Positions 24,528 to 32,809 of a stretch of 46,374 bases of DNA are shown piece by piece (position 1 is the first letter of the stretch; every line of letters starts with the position of its first letter). The position numbers and the translations under genes are program-made. The notes beneath the pieces were generated by a model that did no database searches, was not told where the DNA came from, and saw only the letters and a list, made by a program, of their open reading frames with translations. The DNA is taken from positions 1 to 46,374 of the forward strand of contig NZ_JAGTJJ010000077.1 in assembly GCF_028435365.1 (NCBI RefSeq), given 5' to 3'. Source of the stretch: Polyangium jinanense (GTDB lineage: Bacteria; Myxococcota; Polyangia; Polyangiales; Polyangiaceae).

Positions 24528-26093
24528 GTGGCGCCCGTGCACACCCTTTCGCCTCTTCTCGTTGGGCGCCCGATCACCCTCGCCGATCTCGAGGACGTGA
24601 GCCGTCGCGGCCGCCCCGTTGCCCTTTGCCCCGAGGCCCGCGCTCGCATCATCGCCTCGCGCCGCGCCGTCGACGCCATCGCGGAGGCCGGCGACTCCGC
24701 GCCCGCCGTGTACGGCATCAACACGGGCTTCGGCGCGCTCGCCGAGACGCGTATCGCCGAGCGCGACGTCATCGCCTTGCAGAAGAACCTCGTGCGCAGC
24801 CACGCGACCGGCGTCGGACCGGATCTCGGCGAGCCTGAGGTCCGCGCCATGATGGTTTTGCGCGCGCAGGTCGTCGCGCTCGGCTACTCCGGCGTCCGCG
24901 CCGAGGTCGTCGATCTTCTCCTCGCCATGCTCAACGCCGGCGTCGCGCCGCGCATCCCCTCGCAAGGATCGGTTGGCGCTTCGGGCGACCTCGCGCCGCT
25001 CGCGCACCTCGCGCTCACGCTCATGGGCGAAGGCGAGGCCTCCTTCCGCGGCGAGCGCATGACGAGCGCGGAAGCTCTCGCGCGCGCCGAGCTCCGCCCC
25101 GTGGTCCTCGCGGCGAAGGAGGGCCTCGCGCTCATCAACGGCACGCAGTACATGGCCGCCCTCGGCGCGCTCGCCGTGCGTGACGCGCTCGCCCTCTGCA
25201 CGATCGCCGACGTTGCCGGCGCGATGAGCCTCGAAGCGAACAAGGGCTCGAAGCGCCCCTTCGACGAGCGCCTCATGGCCGTCCGCCCGCACCCGGGCCA
25301 GGCCGCGTGTGCCGCGAACCTCCGCGCGATGCTCGACGACAGCGAGATCATGCAGAGCCACGCCGACTGTCCGCGCGTGCAGGACGCCTACTCGCTCCGC
25401 TGCATGCCGCAGGTCCACGGCGCCTCGCGTGACGCCCTCGGCTGGGCTGCCGACGTCCTCACCCGTGAGATCAACAGCGTCACCGACAACCCCACCATCT
25501 TCCTCCGGGACGACGGCGGCGCCGATCTCCTCTCGGGCGGCAACTTCCACGGCCAGCCGCTCGCGCTCGCGCTCGACCTCGCGGCGATGGCTGCGGCCGA
25601 GCTCGCGAACATCAGCGAGCGCCGCGTCGAGCAGCTCGTCAACCCCGCGCTCTCGAGTGGCCTCACCCCGTTCCTCGCGCCGCAGAGCGGCCTGCACTCC
25701 GGCTTCATGATCGCGCAGGTCGCGAGCGCCTCGCTCGTCAGCGAGAACAAGGTCCTCTGCCATCCGGCCAGCGTCGACTCGATCCCTTCGAGCGCCGGCC
25801 GTGAGGATCACGTCAGCATGGGCAGCGTCAGCGCCCGCAAGCTCGCCCAGGTCATCGAGAACGTCCGCACCTCGCTCGCGATCGAGATCCTCACGGCCGC
25901 CCAGGGCATCGATCAGCGCCGTCCCCTCCGCTCCTCGGCCGCCGTCGAGCGAGCGCACGCGGCCGTCCGCTCCGTCTCCCCCACGCTCGACGAGGACCGC
26001 CCCCTCTATCGCGACATTGCCGCCGTCCGCGACATCGTCCTTTCGGGCGCCCTCTGCCGCGCCGTGGAAGAGGTCACCGGCTCTCTCCGGTGA
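24528..26093 (+). CDS. hutH: Histidine ammonia-lyase
   Basis: 521 residues if the GTG at 24528 is used; a GTG at 24537 is equally possible, and neither has a strong ribosome site. It matches the HAL/PAL family throughout: [12 protein letters not shown], the MIO-forming Ala151-Ser152-Gly153 in [53 protein letters not shown] and QGIDQRRP. It converts L-histidine to urocanate and ammonia. No urocanase or other hut genes flank it, so it may feed a catabolic route encoded elsewhere or make urocanate or a related amino-acid product. A tyrosine or phenylalanine lyase is less likely because the substrate-loop residues look HAL-like. Confidence 0.9.
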   Translation: MAPVHTLSPLLVGRPITLADLEDVSRRGRPVALCPEARARIIASRRAVDAIAEAGDSAPAVYGINTGFGALAETRIAERDVIALQKNLVRSHATGVGPDLGEPEVRAMMVLRAQVVALGYSGVRAEVVDLLLAMLNAGVAPRIPSQGSVGASGDLAPLAHLALTLMGEGEASFRGERMTSAEALARAELRPVVLAAKEGLALINGTQYMAALGALAVRDALALCTIADVAGAMSLEANKGSKRPFDERLMAVRPHPGQAACAANLRAMLDDSEIMQSHADCPRVQDAYSLRCMPQVHGASRDALGWAADVLTREINSVTDNPTIFLRDDGGADLLSGGNFHGQPLALALDLAAMAAAELANISERRVEQLVNPALSSGLTPFLAPQSGLHSGFMIAQVASASLVSENKVLCHPASVDSIPSSAGREDHVSMGSVSARKLAQVIENVRTSLAIEILTAAQGIDQRRPLRSSAAVERAHAAVRSVSPTLDEDRPLYRDIAAVRDIVLSGALCRAVEEVTGSLR

Positions 26094-26148
26094 CCCCTGA
26101 AAACGCGCCGGCTCGCCATTTCGATACGAATCCGATACATTCGTTCAG

Positions 26149-26496
26149 GTGATCTCCGGGCGTGAAGATCCCTTTCCCGCGGTGGCCGTGCGCGACCTCA
26201 TCGGCATCGTGCGGGCAATGTATGCGGCCGCCAAACTTTCCGGGGCGGGCCGCGCCGAGCTCCAGCGCATCGAGCGTGTCGGCCGGGACCTTGCATCGGC
26301 GCTCGAGCTCGCGCAGCGGAGCGGGCCGAACACGATCGGCGCGTCGGCCGCGTGGAAGCGGGCCGAGGAGGCGGCGCTCCGTGCGGGCGACCTCGTCGAC
26401 GCGTTGACGCCTGCCGAGCCGCTCATGCACGCGGCCCGCGCGCGCATCGCGGGCAAGGCCGTGGGTGAGGGGAAGAAGAAGGCGAGCGCGCGGTGA
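26149..26496 (+). CDS. Small hypothetical helical protein
   Basis: 115 residues from GTG 26149, 55 bases after the lyase. Almost entirely helical and Ala/Arg-rich, with heptad-like spacing (IGIVRAMYAAAKL, AELQRIERVGRDLASALELA) and a Lys-rich end. No signal peptide, membrane segment or known motif. Codon use is as G/C-ending as in the neighbours, supporting a real gene. Function unknown. Confidence 0.55.
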   Translation: MISGREDPFPAVAVRDLIGIVRAMYAAAKLSGAGRAELQRIERVGRDLASALELAQRSGPNTIGASAAWKRAEEAALRAGDLVDALTPAEPLMHAARARIAGKAVGEGKKKASAR

Positions 26497-26564
26497 GCTC
26501 GCCGCGGCGCGAGCTCTGATATCCTCGCAGCTTCCCCGAGGTACCCCTGGACCAAGATCAAGCG

Positions 26565-29474
26565 ATGCCCCGTTCGCGGCTCCGGCGCACCGTGGTTGCC
26601 GGAACGCTCGCCCTCGCGATGCTCTCGGCCTCGCCGATCACGCGCGCGGACGTGCCTGCCCCTGTCACCCCCGAGGCGTTTGCCCACGCGTATCAGGGCG
26701 CGTGGGAGTACCGCTGGGGCGACTCGCCGCGTGATCCCACGGGCGCGCCCGTCTGGGCCACGCCCACCGTGAACGACGGATGGCGCGCCTTGCCGCCGAA
26801 GACCGTGCCCGAGGGCCGCGGCGGCGAGCACTTCCTCTGGATGCGCACGCGCCTCGTCGGCGCTGCCGAGCGCGAGCCCGTCCTCTACCTCCAGGGCGTC
26901 GATCAGCTCGTCGAGGCGTACGTCGACGGCGCGCTCGTCTACCGGTTCGGCTCGTTCGAGGGGAACGGCGCGCTCCGCTTCCAGGGCTACAAGACGCACT
27001 TCATCCCGCTCGGATCGAACTTCGCGGGCAAGACCCTCGCGCTTCGCGTCTACTCCGATCACGTCAACATCGGTCCCTACGGCGAGGTCCTGCTCGGCTC
27101 GCGTGCCGACCTCGCGCTCGAAGCCGTCCGCGACGACCTGCCCACGCTCGCGATGGGCATCCTCCTCGTGTCCGTGGGCCTCTTCGTCCTCGGCCTCTTC
27201 CTCTCGGAGCGTCGCGACAAATCGAACCTCGCCTACGGCCTGCTCGCGCTCTCGCTCGGGATCTACCTCCCCGCGGCCGTGCCCATCCGGGGCCTGCTCC
27301 TCGACGCGCCGCTGTTCTGGATCCACGTCGAGCTCGCGAGCCTCTACCTCACGCCGCTCTTCTTCGCCTCGTACTTCGAGCACGTCTTCGGCCCGGGCCG
27401 CTTCCGCTTGCTCCGCGGCTTGCAGTGGGTCCATGGCGCGTACTTCCTCGGCTCGGCGCTCGTCGTCGCGCTTGGGCTCGTCCCCGTCCTGCGCACGCTC
27501 CTCCCGTTTCAGATCCTCCTGCTCATCACGATCGCGCTGATGACGGCCCGCGCGATCCTCAACGCGACGCGCGGCAACCTCGACGCGCGCATCTTCACGG
27601 CCGGGTTCATCCTGGCCGCCACGGCGGTCTCGCACGACGTGCTCCAGGCGATCGGCCTCGTCCCGCGTGATCACGTCTCGTTCGGGCACGTCGGCACGTT
27701 CGCCTTTGCCCTCTCGCTCGGCATCATCCTCGCGCGCCGCTTCGTCGAGGTGCACGAGCGCATGGGCCGCTACTCGCGTGTCCTCGAGCTCAGCCTCGCC
27801 TCGGCGCAGGTCCTCGATCGTGGCGGCCAGGCCCGCGTCGCGCTCGACGAGATCGTCCGCCTCCTCGGCGCGCGCGCCGCGCTCCTCTTCGTCACGCCCG
27901 AGGGCGGCGCGGTCGCGGGCGCCGAACTCGAAGTCGCTGCGGGCCGCGAGGCTGGCGGCGTGGAGATCCCGCTCGCCTCCGTCATCGCTGGCTTCGCCTC
28001 GAACCTCGACGACCTCGTCGAGCAGGTCCGCCTGCGCCGCGAGGCGCGCGTGTGGAAGCGCATCGAAGACACGCGCCGCAGCGCCATGGCTGCGCCGCTC
28101 CTCGTCCGCGACGAGCTCCTCGGCGTCCTCTACCTGGAGAGCGACGAATCACGCCGCCACTTCGACGCCGCCGACCTCTCGCTCCTCAACGCCCTTGGCG
28201 AAAAACTCTCCATCAACATCGTCTCCACGCGCGCCGTCCGGGCCGAGCTCGAAAGCTCGCTCCACCAGAAGCGCATCGCCGAACAAGCCGCGCTCCTCGA
28301 AGCCGCCGCGCGCCTCGCCTCGGGCGACATCAAGACCCCGATCCCCGTCGACGAGAAGAGCGAGTTCGCGGACCTCGCGCGTGGCCTCGACCAGATGCGC
28401 CGCGACGTGCAGCAGAAGATCCGCACCATCGAGGCCAAGAAGACCGAGGTCGAGGTCCTCAACGAGGAGCTCCGCCGCAAGATCCAGCAGCACACGTCGA
28501 GCCTTCTCTCCTCGCTCCGCACCGACGTCGACGTCGACGAGGACGATCTCGTCACCGCCGCGCCGAGCTTCGCGGTCGGTGCCCTCATCGCCGAGCGCTA
28601 CCGCGTCATCGAGGAGCTCGGGCAGGGCGCGATGGGCGTCGTCTACGAAGTCGAGCGCGTCCGCGACACGCGCCGCTTCGCCATGAAGGTCCTCACGAGC
28701 CGAAGCGACAAGCTTGCGATGGCGCGCTTCGTGCGCGAGGCGCAGATCCTCTCCCGCCTCGACCACCCGAACCTCGCCTCGATCGCCGACGTCGACGTCA
28801 CGCCCGAGGGCTTGCTCTACCTCGTCATGGAGCTCTGCAAGGGCAAGCCGCTCCATCGCTGCAAAGAGCGCTACCGCGACGTCGCCTGGTGCTGCTCGGT
28901 GCTCGGCCAGATGGCCGCGGGACTTGCGGCCGTGCACGCGCAGGGCGTCATCCACCGCGACCTCAAGCCGGGCAACGTCATGGTCGCCGACGACGCCGAG
29001 GGCCATGCGCAGGTCAAGCTCGTCGACTTCGGCATCTCCACGCTCACGGGCGAAGTTCAGGAGCGCGCGCCCGCCTCCGAACGGCCCCGCGAGCTCGACA
29101 CGCCGCCGTCCACGCGCCGCAGCATCGCGCCGCCTCCGCAGGAGGTCACGCGCACGGGCATCCTCGTCGGCACCCCGACCTACATGGGCCCGGAGCTCGC
29201 GCAGGGCTCACGCCACTGGAAGGCGCACTCCGACGTCTTCAGCCTCGGCGTCATCGCCTACGAGATCCTCACGGGCAAGCGCCCCTTCAACGTCCCGCCG
29301 ATCTTCGTCGGCATGCAGGGACAAACGCTCCCGCGCCCCACGGGCCTGCGCCGCGTGGAGGGCCTCCAGGGCGGTCTTGCGCTCCTCTTCGAGCGCTGCA
29401 TGGACCCCGACCCCGCCGCGAGGCCGACCGCGCAAGAGGTCGCGGAGATGGTCGGCAAGTACGGGTATCGCTGA
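26565..29474 (+). CDS. 7TM-DISM / GAF / Ser-Thr protein kinase fusion
   Basis: 969 residues. Signal peptide (1-29), extracellular 7TMR-DISMED2-like jelly-roll domain (~30-200), seven transmembrane helices (~205-400), GAF-like domain (~410-570), a coiled coil with HAMP-like polar stretch (~570-665), and a Hanks kinase (~690-965). The kinase has GQGAMGVVYE, FAMKVLT, HRDLKPGN and DFGIST; the usual APE triplet is GPE (YMGPELAQG), and an Arg/Pro-rich insert of ~35 residues precedes it. The architecture links a carbohydrate- or ligand-sensing 7TM receptor directly to protein phosphorylation, where 7TM-DISM receptors usually feed histidine kinases or GGDEF. ATG 26565; 90 bases upstream of it is the small helical gene. 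Confidence 0.88.
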   Translation: MPRSRLRRTVVAGTLALAMLSASPITRADVPAPVTPEAFAHAYQGAWEYRWGDSPRDPTGAPVWATPTVNDGWRALPPKTVPEGRGGEHFLWMRTRLVGAAEREPVLYLQGVDQLVEAYVDGALVYRFGSFEGNGALRFQGYKTHFIPLGSNFAGKTLALRVYSDHVNIGPYGEVLLGSRADLALEAVRDDLPTLAMGILLVSVGLFVLGLFLSERRDKSNLAYGLLALSLGIYLPAAVPIRGLLLDAPLFWIHVELASLYLTPLFFASYFEHVFGPGRFRLLRGLQWVHGAYFLGSALVVALGLVPVLRTLLPFQILLLITIALMTARAILNATRGNLDARIFTAGFILAATAVSHDVLQAIGLVPRDHVSFGHVGTFAFALSLGIILARRFVEVHERMGRYSRVLELSLASAQVLDRGGQARVALDEIVRLLGARAALLFVTPEGGAVAGAELEVAAGREAGGVEIPLASVIAGFASNLDDLVEQVRLRREARVWKRIEDTRRSAMAAPLLVRDELLGVLYLESDESRRHFDAADLSLLNALGEKLSINIVSTRAVRAELESSLHQKRIAEQAALLEAAARLASGDIKTPIPVDEKSEFADLARGLDQMRRDVQQKIRTIEAKKTEVEVLNEELRRKIQQHTSSLLSSLRTDVDVDEDDLVTAAPSFAVGALIAERYRVIEELGQGAMGVVYEVERVRDTRRFAMKVLTSRSDKLAMARFVREAQILSRLDHPNLASIADVDVTPEGLLYLVMELCKGKPLHRCKERYRDVAWCCSVLGQMAAGLAAVHAQGVIHRDLKPGNVMVADDAEGHAQVKLVDFGISTLTGEVQERAPASERPRELDTPPSTRRSIAPPPQEVTRTGILVGTPTYMGPELAQGSRHWKAHSDVFSLGVIAYEILTGKRPFNVPPIFVGMQGQTLPRPTGLRRVEGLQGGLALLFERCMDPDPAARPTAQEVAEMVGKYGYR

Positions 29475-29534
29475 CGTTCGCTCGTCTGCCCGCAGCCTTG
29501 ACGCCATCGATCCGCTGGGTCTAGGAGCCCTTCC

Positions 29535-31127
29535 ATGGGGTTCCTGGAGCAGCTCCGCGGCTACCTGGAGCGGGTCGGGCGAGCGCCCGAGGGGCTGCCG
29601 TACACGAAGATAGACGTCGGAGCGCACCGGCGGTTTCTCTTCGAGGCGCTTGAGCGTCAAGGGGCCGGGGATCCTGCGGCCGCGGAGCGCATCTGGGAGC
29701 GCTGGACGGCCGGTCGAAGATTCGAAGCGCTCGTCCAGTCGTTGGCCATGGCGATCCTCGAAGAGGTCGAGCCCGATGCACGAGGTCAGCGGCTCGCGGT
29801 TCTGATCGACATCGGCTTCGGGATCCTGTTGGGGGCAAGGAGCAGCAATGCGGCTATCCCGACGACGGGATCCAAGTTCAAGGACGACCTGCTGTACGAC
29901 GCCGGCATGAGCGCCTTGTACGCCGAGTCGATAGCGGGAATCGCCGACCGCTGGCACTTCCTACCGGACTACGCTTTCGAGACAAGGCTCGTCCAGCGCC
30001 GCGGTGAGAACGTCGTGCTCTCTCGTTGCGGTCGAACGCTCCTCGAGACGCCGGGGCTCGATGCCCTCCGCTGGTTGCTGGCCCTGGAGGCGGCACAGTC
30101 GCTGGGGCGTGAGGACGACATGCGCTTGTCGCCCGAGCTGGCCGCGCTGCTCTCGAACAACCCAGAGCGCCATGAGACCGTTGATGATGACGCTGAGCCG
30201 CACGAGGAATGGCAGATATCGTGGGCCACGGTTCGCCGTCTCGGCGCGCTCGGCCTCTTGAAGTACCACGACGATCCTGACCTGGAGTCGCCCTACATTC
30301 GGGGCTACGAGGTCATTGAGCGTCACCGATCCCTCCTCGACGACATCGCGCAACGACGGTCCACGCCGTTCGCGGTCCTCGCAGACGCGCTCCTACGGGA
30401 TGAAGTGGCAGGGATCGTGGAGCGTATCCATCCCGATGCCGCACGTGTTTCGCAAGAAAACGCGGCTGCCGCCTCCGCGCTCCAGGCGCGCATGGTCGCC
30501 CACGAAATTCGGAACGCGCTGATCCCCGTCCAGGTCACGTTTTCATCCCTGATATCCGATCTCGTTTCCGGTGATTCGACCGGCCCGAGACACCGGCAAC
30601 GAGCGCGAATCGAGGCGGGCATCCAGCGAGCCCTCGACTTCGTCGACGGGATGCTTCGGGTCGCCAATCTGGGCCTCGAGGGGCCCTCCACGTTCGACGT
30701 CGACAGCGCCTTGCGTGATGCCTGCGCCGCCCTTTCTCGCGAGCTGAACGGCAACTTTCGGCAAGCGTTCAATACCTCGGGTGCGACCCTCATGGGGCCG
30801 CGTGCGCGCTTCATCCTCGCCGTGGCGAATTTGCTACGGAATGCCGCACAAGCGATCACGGGTGTCGTGGACGGGAGGGTGTCGATCGCGACTGAGGTCG
30901 GCGCTGATCACATATCGATCCACGTGGATGACAATGGCTCCGGAGTTCCCCAGGAGCAACGGAGCGTCGTCTTCGAGCCCGGCTTCACGTCCCGGTCGGG
31001 AGGGAGCGGACAGGGCCTCGCGCTCGTCCGGCAAGTCGTGGAGGGCGAGATGCGTGGTACGGTCACGTGCACGGAGAGTCCGCTCGGCGGCGCGCGGTTT
31101 TCGTTACGGTTTTCGAGGTCGACATGA
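29535..31127 (+). CDS. Soluble sensor histidine kinase
   Basis: 530 residues, no membrane segment. The N-terminal ~300 residues are helical and unassigned and probably act as a sensor. The H-box is MVAHEIRNALIP (His323) and the HATPase domain has NLLRNAAQAI, HVDDNGSGVP and GGSGQGLALVRQVV. The HEIRN form and N-box fit NtrB-like kinases. Its stop overlaps the start of the REC-nuclease gene (ATGA), so the response regulator is very probably its partner. Confidence 0.85.
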   Translation: MGFLEQLRGYLERVGRAPEGLPYTKIDVGAHRRFLFEALERQGAGDPAAAERIWERWTAGRRFEALVQSLAMAILEEVEPDARGQRLAVLIDIGFGILLGARSSNAAIPTTGSKFKDDLLYDAGMSALYAESIAGIADRWHFLPDYAFETRLVQRRGENVVLSRCGRTLLETPGLDALRWLLALEAAQSLGREDDMRLSPELAALLSNNPERHETVDDDAEPHEEWQISWATVRRLGALGLLKYHDDPDLESPYIRGYEVIERHRSLLDDIAQRRSTPFAVLADALLRDEVAGIVERIHPDAARVSQENAAAASALQARMVAHEIRNALIPVQVTFSSLISDLVSGDSTGPRHRQRARIEAGIQRALDFVDGMLRVANLGLEGPSTFDVDSALRDACAALSRELNGNFRQAFNTSGATLMGPRARFILAVANLLRNAAQAITGVVDGRVSIATEVGADHISIHVDDNGSGVPQEQRSVVFEPGFTSRSGGSGQGLALVRQVVEGEMRGTVTCTESPLGGARFSLRFSRST

Positions 31128-32059
31128 ACGGCGGCGGACGGCTCCTCATCATCGACGACGACAACCTCTTCCTGGAGACGTACGAGGATCTCCTGTCCGC
31201 CTGGGGGTACAAGGTCGAGAGCGCCACGACCCGGACGAAGGCCCTGGAGCGCCTCGACGAACCGGGCTGGAGCGTCGTCCTCGTCGACCAGAAGCTCGAC
31301 GGGCCTGGCGGAGGCGATGACGGGCTCGACCTCATCGCCGAGGTGGGGATACGCGCGCCTGGCGCGAAGGCCATCCTCGTGACTGCATACGCCTCCAACG
31401 AAGCGGTCGAGCGCGCGTTCAAGGATGGCGCATATGATTACCTCGAAAAGCGCTCCGTCTTCGCCGCGCTCCTCCGCGTGAAGGTCCGCAACGCCATGGA
31501 GGCCGTCCGCGAACGATGGCTGGGCGCGCTCGATCAGGGGGAGACGGAGAAAGCTATCCGCGCGACGTGGGAAGCCGTCCAGGCAGAGAAAGACCGCAAC
31601 AGAAAAGGGCTCCTCCTCGAGCAGCTCATGGAGCTGCTCCTCAAGACGATTCCCGGCTTCCAGCGTCTCCGCGCGCGCATGAAGAACGAGCTCGAGGAGC
31701 TCGACATCCTCGTGCAGAACAATGCGCCCGACCCGCTCTGGCAAAAGGAGAGCCCCTACATCCTCGTCGAGTGCAAGAACTGGTCGAGCCACGTGGGGAC
31801 GAAGGATGTGAGGGATCTCCTCGGCAAGCTCGAGGGGCGTTACAAGCGGTGCCGGGTGGCCCTCTTCGTCGCAGCCGGCGGTTTCGCCGATACGGTTCGA
31901 CTGGAGCTTCGTTCGCGGGCGCGTGAGGAAAATCTCGTCCTCCTCCTCGGTCCAGGCGACCTGGAGACCCTTGTCAATTGCTCGGATCGCAGCGCCGTCC
32001 TGAAGGAGATCCACCAGCGCGCCGTCGCCGCGACCTTCGACCATGGGCGGGATGAATGA
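31124..32059 (+). CDS. Response regulator with Mrr-like PD-(D/E)XK nuclease domain
   Basis: 311 residues from ATG 31124 (overlap ATGA with the kinase stop; in-frame codons from 31067 are ignored). Residues 1-~120 are a receiver domain with acidic IIDDDN, phospho-acceptor Asp55 (VLVDQKLDG), Thr87 and Lys109. A helical linker (~120-160) leads to a C-terminal domain with the restriction-endonuclease pattern of the Mrr_cat family: Glu166 in GLLLEQLMELL, Asp194 in EELDILVQ, and Glu216-Cys-Lys218 in YILVECKNWS, then GTKDVRDLLGKL. These are the expected catalytic residues of a PD-(D/E)XK nuclease. A phosphorylation-controlled DNA nuclease is inferred; a nucleic-acid-binding pseudo-nuclease is possible. 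Confidence 0.8.
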   Translation: MNGGGRLLIIDDDNLFLETYEDLLSAWGYKVESATTRTKALERLDEPGWSVVLVDQKLDGPGGGDDGLDLIAEVGIRAPGAKAILVTAYASNEAVERAFKDGAYDYLEKRSVFAALLRVKVRNAMEAVRERWLGALDQGETEKAIRATWEAVQAEKDRNRKGLLLEQLMELLLKTIPGFQRLRARMKNELEELDILVQNNAPDPLWQKESPYILVECKNWSSHVGTKDVRDLLGKLEGRYKRCRVALFVAAGGFADTVRLELRSRAREENLVLLLGPGDLETLVNCSDRSAVLKEIHQRAVAATFDHGRDE

Positions 32060-32111
32060 AGACGCCGATCGATGAGCGCCTCTGACAGACCGCCCCTGTC
32101 CGCGCTCCCCC

Positions 32112-32283
32112 TCGACCCCCAGCGACGCCGGACCGCCCTGTAGTCGCGCCGACATCGACCCCCAGCGACGCCGGACCGCCTCCGCCCGCGCCGCGCCTCG
32201 ACCCCCAGCGACGCCGGACCGCCTCCGCCCGCGCCCACCCTCGACCCCCGCCTCCGCCGGACCGCCTGTACCCGCGCCGCTAC
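32112..32283. repeat. 43-bp tandem repeat, four copies
   Basis: Copies begin at 32112, 32155, 32198 and 32241, each with TCGACCCCC, a spacing of exactly 43 bp. Copies 2 and 3 are nearly identical; 1 and 4 are more diverged. It fills most of the 220-base gap between two convergent genes (ends 32059 and 32280). It is not a CRISPR, because there are no variable spacers. Confidence 0.85.
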
Positions 32284-32795
32284 TCCGGCCTCATCACGCG
32301 CACAGGCCTTCCATCCGGCCCCATACGAACCTCTCCCGGCGGCTGCGTCAGGCTTGGCGCCTCCGCGTTCACCGTGAACGACTGCACCCGCTCGCGCACC
32401 CGCCCATCGAACGTCCCGCGCACCCGCACTGCGAGATCGGCCCGCGTCGCCGGCGCCGTGAACGACACCTCCACGGAGGCCTTCTCGCCCCTGCCGAACT
32501 CCCGGTTCTGCACCGGCTCCTTCGCGCTCGTCACGACGAGCCCGTCCACGCCCCACACCTCCACGGACACCTCGCTCGCGGACTCCTCGAAGTCGATCGT
32601 CAGCACCGCGCTCGACGACGCGAGCCTCCCTTCCACCTTCACGGGCGCGCCCGGCTTCTGCGTCCGCACCTCGCCTCCCTCGTCGACGTTCGCCTCGGCG
32701 GCGCTCGGCGTATCGGGTCCGACGTGATCGGGCTCCTTCCGCTCGACCGTCCCGCACGCGGCCACGACACAAGCGAGCATCCAGAGCGCGCGCAT
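32280..32795 (-). CDS. Small lipoprotein with beta-sandwich-like domain
   Basis: 171 residues from ATG 32795 (GAGAGGG ribosome site); ATG 32813 would add six residues. Lipobox VVAACG, a charged spacer, then a strand-rich domain (VKVEGRLASSSAVLTIDF, VSVEVWGVDGLVV, ASVEVSFTAP, ADLAVRVRGTFDG) that looks like an immunoglobulin-like fold, and a Pro/Arg-rich tail. It lies 14 bases downstream of the metalloprotease gene and is probably co-transcribed with it. No known function. Confidence 0.7.
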   Translation of the reverse strand: MRALWMLACVVAACGTVERKEPDHVGPDTPSAAEANVDEGGEVRTQKPGAPVKVEGRLASSSAVLTIDFEESASEVSVEVWGVDGLVVTSAKEPVQNREFGRGEKASVEVSFTAPATRADLAVRVRGTFDGRVRERVQSFTVNAEAPSLTQPPGEVRMGPDGRPVRVMRPE

Positions 32796-32809
32796 CTCGT
32801 TCCCTCTCT

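Noticed and set aside
24528..26093. hut operon for histidine degradation
   Set aside because: Only the ammonia-lyase is present; no urocanase, imidazolonepropionase or HutC-like regulator nearby.
32112..32283. CRISPR array
   Set aside because: Period is constant at 43 bp and the whole unit repeats; there are no unique spacers and no cas genes.
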